DNA of 64,000 nt from Daucus carota subsp. sativus (taxonomy: Eukaryota; Streptophyta; Magnoliopsida; Apiales; Apiaceae). The stretch is from assembly GCF_001625215.2 (NCBI RefSeq), contig NC_030389.2:1400930-1464929 (forward strand), written 5' to 3'. A program made the translations under genes and the position numbers. Numbering within the stretch: the stretch's first letter is position 1; every line of letters starts with the position of its first letter. The notes below the pieces were generated by a model, which saw only the letters and a program-made list of their open reading frames with translations, searched no databases and was not told the origin of the DNA. Of this stretch, positions 58,781-64,000 are shown piece by piece.

Positions 58781-59722
58781 AACTTTTTAGTTGGTACACA
58801 GCATTATCTTACCATTTTCTTCTCTGTAACAAGCCTGATCAATTTTGATATTATACGTGATTCCATTAGTTGAGTCTAGCGCATTGTTTTAAACTCAGTC
58901 GAATTACCTAAGTAATTAATAAGTTTATAAGCAGTTGTTGATTGGTCTGGAAAGCAATACAGCTTCAGTCTTACATGTATCTCATACTATCCATTTCAGA
59001 ACAGTGGAGCATCTTTTTACTTAGTTGCAGTAATGGTTGCCAATGCTCATAGTTAATGCCCAGACTTAATTTTTTCTGAATACCTAAATGGTTGCGAGGC
59101 CTGGTTGTATGCATATTGCATAGTCTCAATAATACCAGCAGAAACTACAAGGAACCTAGAACTATTATCAGCATTTTCCATACCTACTCATATCTGCACA
59201 AGAGCTAAAGCTAGCTCAAGAAACCATTGACAAAGCCTGCTTCTCAAGATCAATTGAACTCTGCAGTTTTCTTTCAAGATAAAGTACCTAATGAGCTGAG
59301 ATGAAGGGGCTTGAATCCGTGTTGACTTGGCCATAGCCGGGCATAATCTTCTGGTGAGAGTGCCAGTGATCTAACAGTATTAGCTGAAGGCCACTAGAAT
59401 GTTCCTCAGTGGTATATCAGCAAAGCTCCATTTAGTTCCATCGATAATCTGGCCGGATACTGGCGGTGGTTCTTTCTTCCCATAGAATCTCCTATCAATA
59501 TCAATACTTTCGAGCATTATAACATTGTCTGTGAGTTGTGAATTCAAATTATCATTGTTCTTGATGTTCCCTCCAATATTATATTAGTTCAAGCTACACC
59601 ACTAATATAAATATAAATTATAGTAGTTCCTGAACATGATAGATGACTCGATATTGATATTGTTATTTGTTTTAGTGTGTCCCGGGGAGAATTCTATCAT
59701 AATTTTCAATTTTCACTCAAAA
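58781..59722. other. Intergenic, one unassigned coding-like piece
   Basis: On the minus strand about 59,540-59,380 reads LESIDIDRRFYGKKEPPPVS and GTKWSFADIPL, which looks protein-derived but belongs to no family I recognise. Nothing else is seen. Confidence 0.35.
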
Positions 59723-59795
59723 GCGCCTGTTGCTCAGTGGATAGAGCGTCTGTTTCCTAAGCAGAAAGTCGAAGGTTCGACCCCTTCCTGGCGCG
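59723..59795 (+). tRNA. tRNA-Arg (anticodon CCU)
   Basis: Full cloverleaf over 73 bases: acceptor GCGCCTG pairs with CTGGCGC (one U-U mismatch typical of this plant tRNA), D stem GCTC/GAGC, anticodon stem TCTGT/GCAGA with loop TTCCTAA (anticodon CCT), and T stem GAAGG/CCTTC around TTCGACC. A box (TTGCTCAGTGG) and B box (GGTTCGACC) are intact, and the discriminator base is G. It decodes AGG. There is no intron. Confidence 0.95.
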
Positions 59796-59807
59796 TTTGT
59801 GTTTTGC

Positions 59808-59812
59808 TTTTT
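59808..59812 (+). terminator. RNA polymerase III terminator
   Basis: Run of five T, 12 bases after the tRNA end, as expected for Pol III termination. Confidence 0.7.
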
Positions 59813-59835
59813 CTGAAATATATATTATGAAATTA

Positions 59836-60255
59836 GAGTTAAGTTCTATGTAGTCCACATATTTACTGTAGACCACGTATGTTCTGCAACTATAGAATGG
59901 TATAAAAACATTGCAAAATGTATGAAACTTGTTATTTTGTGAAATACATTCTATAAATATCACTATTTCATGAAAAATATTGAAAATCATTTATGTTCGA
60001 CAAGTAGAACACATATGTTCTGTAATATGTAAATATGTTCTGCAAACTTAACATGTTTTGTAGAATAATGTGTTTTTCACTATTTAATTTGTAGAATGTT
60101 TAGGATTGTCAAAATTTTTAACAAAATAATGATGTTTATAGAACATGATTTGCAAAATAACACATTTTGCAATGTTTTTATGCCATTCTATAGTTGCAGA
60201 ACATACGTGGTCTACGGTACTACAGTAAATATGTGGACTACATGGAACTTTGTTC
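59836..60255. mobile_element. MULE-type MITE, copy 2 (420 bp)
   Basis: Close relative of the copy at 2,816-3,243, in the same orientation, with long inverted arms. It is flanked by a perfect 10 bp duplication TATGAAATTA (59,826-59,835 and 60,256-60,265; a 9 bp reading is equally possible). It lies 40 bp downstream of the tRNA gene, just after the Pol III terminator. Confidence 0.92.
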
Positions 60256-60429
60256 TATGAAATTATACTTTAAATTTAAATTAGTGTTGAATAGCGTGCT
60301 AAAAAATAACAAAATGAATGTGTTTTGCTTTTTCCGAAAAATATATTATGAAACTATGCTTTAAATTAGTGTTGAATAGCGTGCTAAAAAATAACAAAAT
60401 GAAGGGACGGGGGAAGCATGCACACTTGA

Positions 60430-60675
60430 GTATACAATTAGATCACAAAAACAATTACTCCTTTACATTTTCTTTTTTGGAGTGTCTCATCCAATTATTT
60501 ACATTTTAAAACTTATCAAAATTAGTCAATGAATCCCACCACTTTTCTTTTCTTTTCACACTACTTTTACTCCACTATCTTCTTTTTATACATTAAAAAT
60601 CAATGAGTCTCATCATTTCACCCATTTTTCTTTATTTTTTCCACTGCTTTATACATATTTCTTGAGAGGGACAGA
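60430..60675. mobile_element. Possible Stowaway-like MITE, decayed
   Basis: The right side GAGAGGGACAGAGGCAG resembles the GGGACGGAGGGAG terminus of plant Stowaway elements, and the interior is T-rich with CTCATCATTT and CTCATCCAATT words. The left terminus is unclear. Confidence 0.3.
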
Positions 60676-60763
60676 GGCAGAGGCAGCATACTGGTTTTCA
60701 ATGGAAAAGGAAAATTGGATTACTCCTAATACTATTGAATTGACTTTGACAAAGCAACCCATA

Positions 60764-63700
60764 TGTTGGGCCAAGCCCAGGATAAGGCCCACTTCCACAC
60801 CTAAAAGCCCATAGTCACATAAGCCCAAGAAGGTATTATAAATAGAAAGAAGGGAACCCTGGAGAGGGGGTTGGCAATTTGAGACTAAAGAACCGGGGGA
60901 GAAATAAGCCCCGACATTTGGCGCTAGAAGGAGGTCTCATTCAGCCAACAGATCGGAAACAATGATAATCGGAGAAGAGGAAGGTGGCGATAACGGCGGC
61001 GGAGATGGCAACAGCGTTCCCGTCACCCGCATCTTCCACACCATAAAGAATTCAAGCAGAAGGCCCCCGACATCTAGACAGCTGTTCGCTAGTGACGCGT
61101 CGGATAGTTCCGGGGACAGGCCAGTCAGCTCAGATCCGACGGGAAGGAAGAAGTCTCGCCGGAAAGAGCACCGCACTTTGGTGGAGACGCCACAGGGCAA
61201 ACAAGTGCTGTCCAGCGATGCCCGCCTTCATTTGGAGAAGCTGAAAAGGAAGCGGCAGGCGCTGGAAACTGTGAATGAGGAGGTTAACGCCGATCTACTG
61301 GCGGAGGTGGAAGCTCTAGACAAACAGCGTCAACTCTTAGAGCTGAAGGTGCGACAAAAAGAGGAAATCATGCGATTACAAGAGAGGCTCGGCGTAAGCG
61401 AACATCAGGGCATGTCCGCTCCAGAATACCAGACTGTGTCCCGAGGGCGAACTTCGGCCCGAGACCCAACATGGCACCCATCGGCTGACAGCGCTCATTC
61501 CGGCAGGAGTGAGTCGGCGACCTCGTTTACCTCAAAACAGCATCGGAGAAAACAATCCAGCGTAGCAGAGCATGGTGCCGAGACATGTTGGAGCGAAGGG
61601 GGTACTAAGGTGGTTATTCCTGAACTCTCAAAAATCCAAGACGACCTGGCTGTGTGTAAGGATTATGTACGCAACCAGGCTGGGGGACTCGAAACCCTCA
61701 ACGATAGCCCTCTAACGGAGGACATTGAAAACGCCCCGGTGGACCGTCACCTGAAGTTCCCACCGATGGACCACTTCGATGGAACTTCTGATCCAGCGGA
61801 CTTCTTGAACACATTTGATGGAAGGATGAGTCTCCAGGGCCATGCAGACTCAACAAGGTGCCGTTTCTTTTGCACATGCTTAAAGGGTAATGCACTCAGT
61901 TGGTTTCAGAATTTGCCCCCACGTTCCATCAACTCGTGGGCAATGCTGAAGGTCAAGTTTCGAACTCGATTCTCCAGTAACAAACGAGGGGGTAAAATAA
62001 CGGCTTCGCTAATGACAGTACGCCAACGGTCGTCCGAGTCACTGCGAGACTTCTTAGCAAGATTCCGCGTCGAAATGGCAGATATACCAAATCTCATAGA
62101 CGAGTTGGCAGTCAATTACCTGGCCGCGGGGGTGGATAAGCGTCGCCACGGCCCACTACTGGAGGAGTTCTTCGAGAAGAATCCTCGAACTTTGCAGGCC
62201 GCCATGCAAATCTTTGAGCGTAGGTTGACCCTGCAGGAGGCTGTGGGAAGCATTCAAACAACTTCACCTCCACCTCGCCGATCGTCGGGCCGATATCAGG
62301 AACGTCTATCGCCACGGGGCTCCCGTTGGGAACCAAGGCGAACAGACGTTAGAGCGTCGAATCGCGAAGACAAAACTGAGCCTGGTCAGGCGCGAACTCC
62401 GAGGCATGACCGCCAAAACGCCTCACCAGCGAAGCAAAGGTCTGGACGCCAGTGGCCTCCACGCCCGCCTAGAGAAGAGAAAGAATTCACCAAGCTGACC
62501 ACGGATATTAATTCTATCTTGGCAATCCTGAAGACGGATCCAAATTATCGACCGCCCAGGCCGATGAACCCCAACAGAGCCCCCAGTACCCGTTATTGTG
62601 AGTACCACGAGGACACAGGGCATACCACAGACAGGTGCTTTCAACTAAAAAACCTCATAGAGGACAAGGTCAAAAGCGGAGAGTTGGCGCATTTTGCCGT
62701 CAAGGAAGAACAGTATCGGGCTCACACCCCTCCCCGAGACCGGGTGATAGATGTTATCTCAGGAGGTTTTCAACCATTCCCCACTTCCGGTAGCCAATCA
62801 CGAGGGCCGCAGAACGAAATCTTTCGCATTGACTCCAAAAGGCCGAAGAAGAACCCTTCTCCGGTAATCTCCTTCTCCGACAATGACTATGCTCCAAATG
62901 CAACGGAGTCACACCGAGATGCTTTAGTTATTACAACTAAGATTGGAGTCAACACTGTAAAAAAGATATTAGTGGACGATGGGAGCTCTGCGGATATCCT
63001 TTACCAGGGAGCCTTGTCCAGGATGGATATAGGTGAAAGGAAAGTTTGTGACCAGAACCTGACGCCACTCTATGGATTCACTGGAAACGAGGTCAGGATC
63101 GTGGGCACGATCGACCTTCCAGTCTTATTTGGATACGCCCCACAACAGAAATGGATCATAGTAAAGTTTCACATTGTTAATTCAGTCTCCTGCTACAACG
63201 CCATATTAGGACGCACAACCCTGGGAGCCCTTCGGGCGATCACCTCCATCACACACTTAAAAATGAAATTTCCCACGGAATTCGGTGTGGGGGAAATGCG
63301 CGGTGATCAGATGACGTCCCGACAATGCTACGACGACAGCGTCGCCCCGAAAAGAAAAGGCAGTAAATCGGTCAATCACGTCGCCACAGGGGCTGAGGAC
63401 TTCAGTCCTGAAGGCTCCCTAGAGTCCATTGACCCAGAAAGGAAGGTACTCTGCGAGCCCATAGAGGATACTGAAGAGGTCGCGCTCTACGATGAGGAGC
63501 CCACCAAGGTTGTAAAGGTCGGCAAATCCTTATCCCCAGTTATTAAGAGCGGTCTGATAGCCCTGCTTCGGGAGTACAGAGATGTGTTCGCCTGGACGGC
63601 AATCGATATGCCTGGAATTCCAGAAGAAATAGCTCTCCACCGCCTAAATATTAAGCCAGGCGTCAAACCGGTACGCCAAAAGAAAAGGATCTTCTCGCCT

Positions 63701-64000
63701 GAAAAGCAACAAGCCATCGGTGCTGAGATTAACAAACTCCTGGAGGCTGGGTTCATCAAAGAGGTACAGTTTCCCAAGTGGATAGCAAATGCTGTGTTGG
63801 TAAAGAAGAGTAATGGCAAATGGCGTATGTGTATTGATTATTCAGACTTAAACAGAGCTTGCCCCAAAGATTTTTATCCACTGCCCAATATAGATCAATT
63901 GATTGACTCCACTGTTGGCAACGAACTAATATCCTTCATGGACGCATTTTCTGGCTACAATCAGATCAAGCTTGCAAAAGGGGACCAAACCAGCACCGCT
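60764..64000 (+). mobile_element. Ty3/gypsy LTR retrotransposon, 5' part, runs off the window
   Basis: A fossil whose start lies here. Parts in order: a short 5' LTR (about 153 bp, 60,764-60,916, TG...CA limits, with a TATA-like box), a primer-binding site directly after it, gag (with a coiled-coil-like region, the retrotransposon-gag core and a zinc-knuckle-like motif), aspartic protease, and the beginning of reverse transcriptase at the window edge. The reading frame opens at 60,962. Gag-core and protease layout suggest the Tat lineage of Ty3/gypsy. It looks whole over the part visible. The 3' LTR is outside the window, so its age cannot be judged from LTR comparison. Base composition is more GC-rich than the surroundings. 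Confidence 0.9.

Larger units (their letters stand above)
59798..60401. repeat. Tandem duplication of the tRNA 3' flank, split by a MITE
   Basis: The flank unit (TGTGTTTTGCTTTTTC...ATATTATGAAA...TTAGTGTTGAATAGCGTGCT...AACAAAATGAA) is found once as 59,798-59,835 plus 60,266-60,316 and again at 60,319-60,401. The first copy is interrupted by the MITE at 59,836-60,255. The duplication does not include the tRNA body. Confidence 0.85.

Noticed and set aside
60937-63819. Several minus-strand open frames up to 110 codons
   Set aside because: They are shadows of the gag-pol frame of the Ty3 element on the plus strand.
1-64000. CRISPR arrays, bacterial operons, riboswitches
   Set aside because: No regular spacer-repeat arrays or bacterial signals are present. 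The window is plant nuclear DNA with spliceosomal introns.

Overview
This is plant nuclear DNA, almost certainly from a eudicot. The recognisable genes are a chloroplast cytochrome b6f subunit (PetM), a B3/REM DNA-binding protein, an organelle-type RRM protein, the tail of RAD54, a decayed BRR2 helicase, a tRNA-Arg(CCU), and fragments of NIK-type receptor kinases, CNGC15, a pectin methylesterase and a TORTIFOLIA1-like protein. All have GT-AG introns and AT-rich surroundings. An asterid such as the carrot family fits the style of the repeats, but that is inference only.

Layout. 1-15 kb is mobile DNA: a CACTA relic, a 428 bp MITE, and a long Helitron-like block (about 3.47-14.79 kb) with Helitron-type micro-exons. 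Into this block sits a TIR element that carries captured NIK and CNGC15 exons and is itself interrupted by a hAT element with a perfect 8 bp target duplication. 15.8-23.5 kb holds an intact three-exon gene of unknown function. Its introns are swollen by a Ty3 fragment, a broken Copia element and a hAT element. 24.8-26.9 kb is the small host-gene core: petM, then a B3 gene whose second B3 domain has decayed. 27-38.85 kb is a mosaic of gene fragments (TOR1-like, pectinesterase, NIK transmembrane plus kinase) ending in a second Helitron 3' terminus. 39.2-41.8 kb is a small RRM gene, intact across four exons, with a part-duplicated exon and a captured membrane-protein fragment in its introns.

42.3-56.7 kb is one BRR2 (DExH12) pseudogene on the minus strand. 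It has been split by a hAT element, a 2.9 kb Helitron carrying an LRR fragment, a 5.7 kb Mutator-like element (MULE) and a short Helitron tail. 57.5-58.8 kb is the 3' end of RAD54. A tRNA-Arg, a second copy of the MITE and the start of a Ty3 retrotransposon finish the window.

The most notable object is the MULE at 46,663-52,371. It has 82 bp TIRs that are identical end to end, a perfect 9 bp target duplication, and a seven-exon transposase that splices in frame to 1,202 residues with D, D and E in place. Convergent to the transposase is an intact 136-residue gene encoding a GRF-type zinc finger with a C-terminal membrane segment. Two convergent genes, each starting near its own TIR, is the layout of maize MuDR (mudrA/mudrB), but the second gene is not mudrB. 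It looks recent and possibly autonomous.
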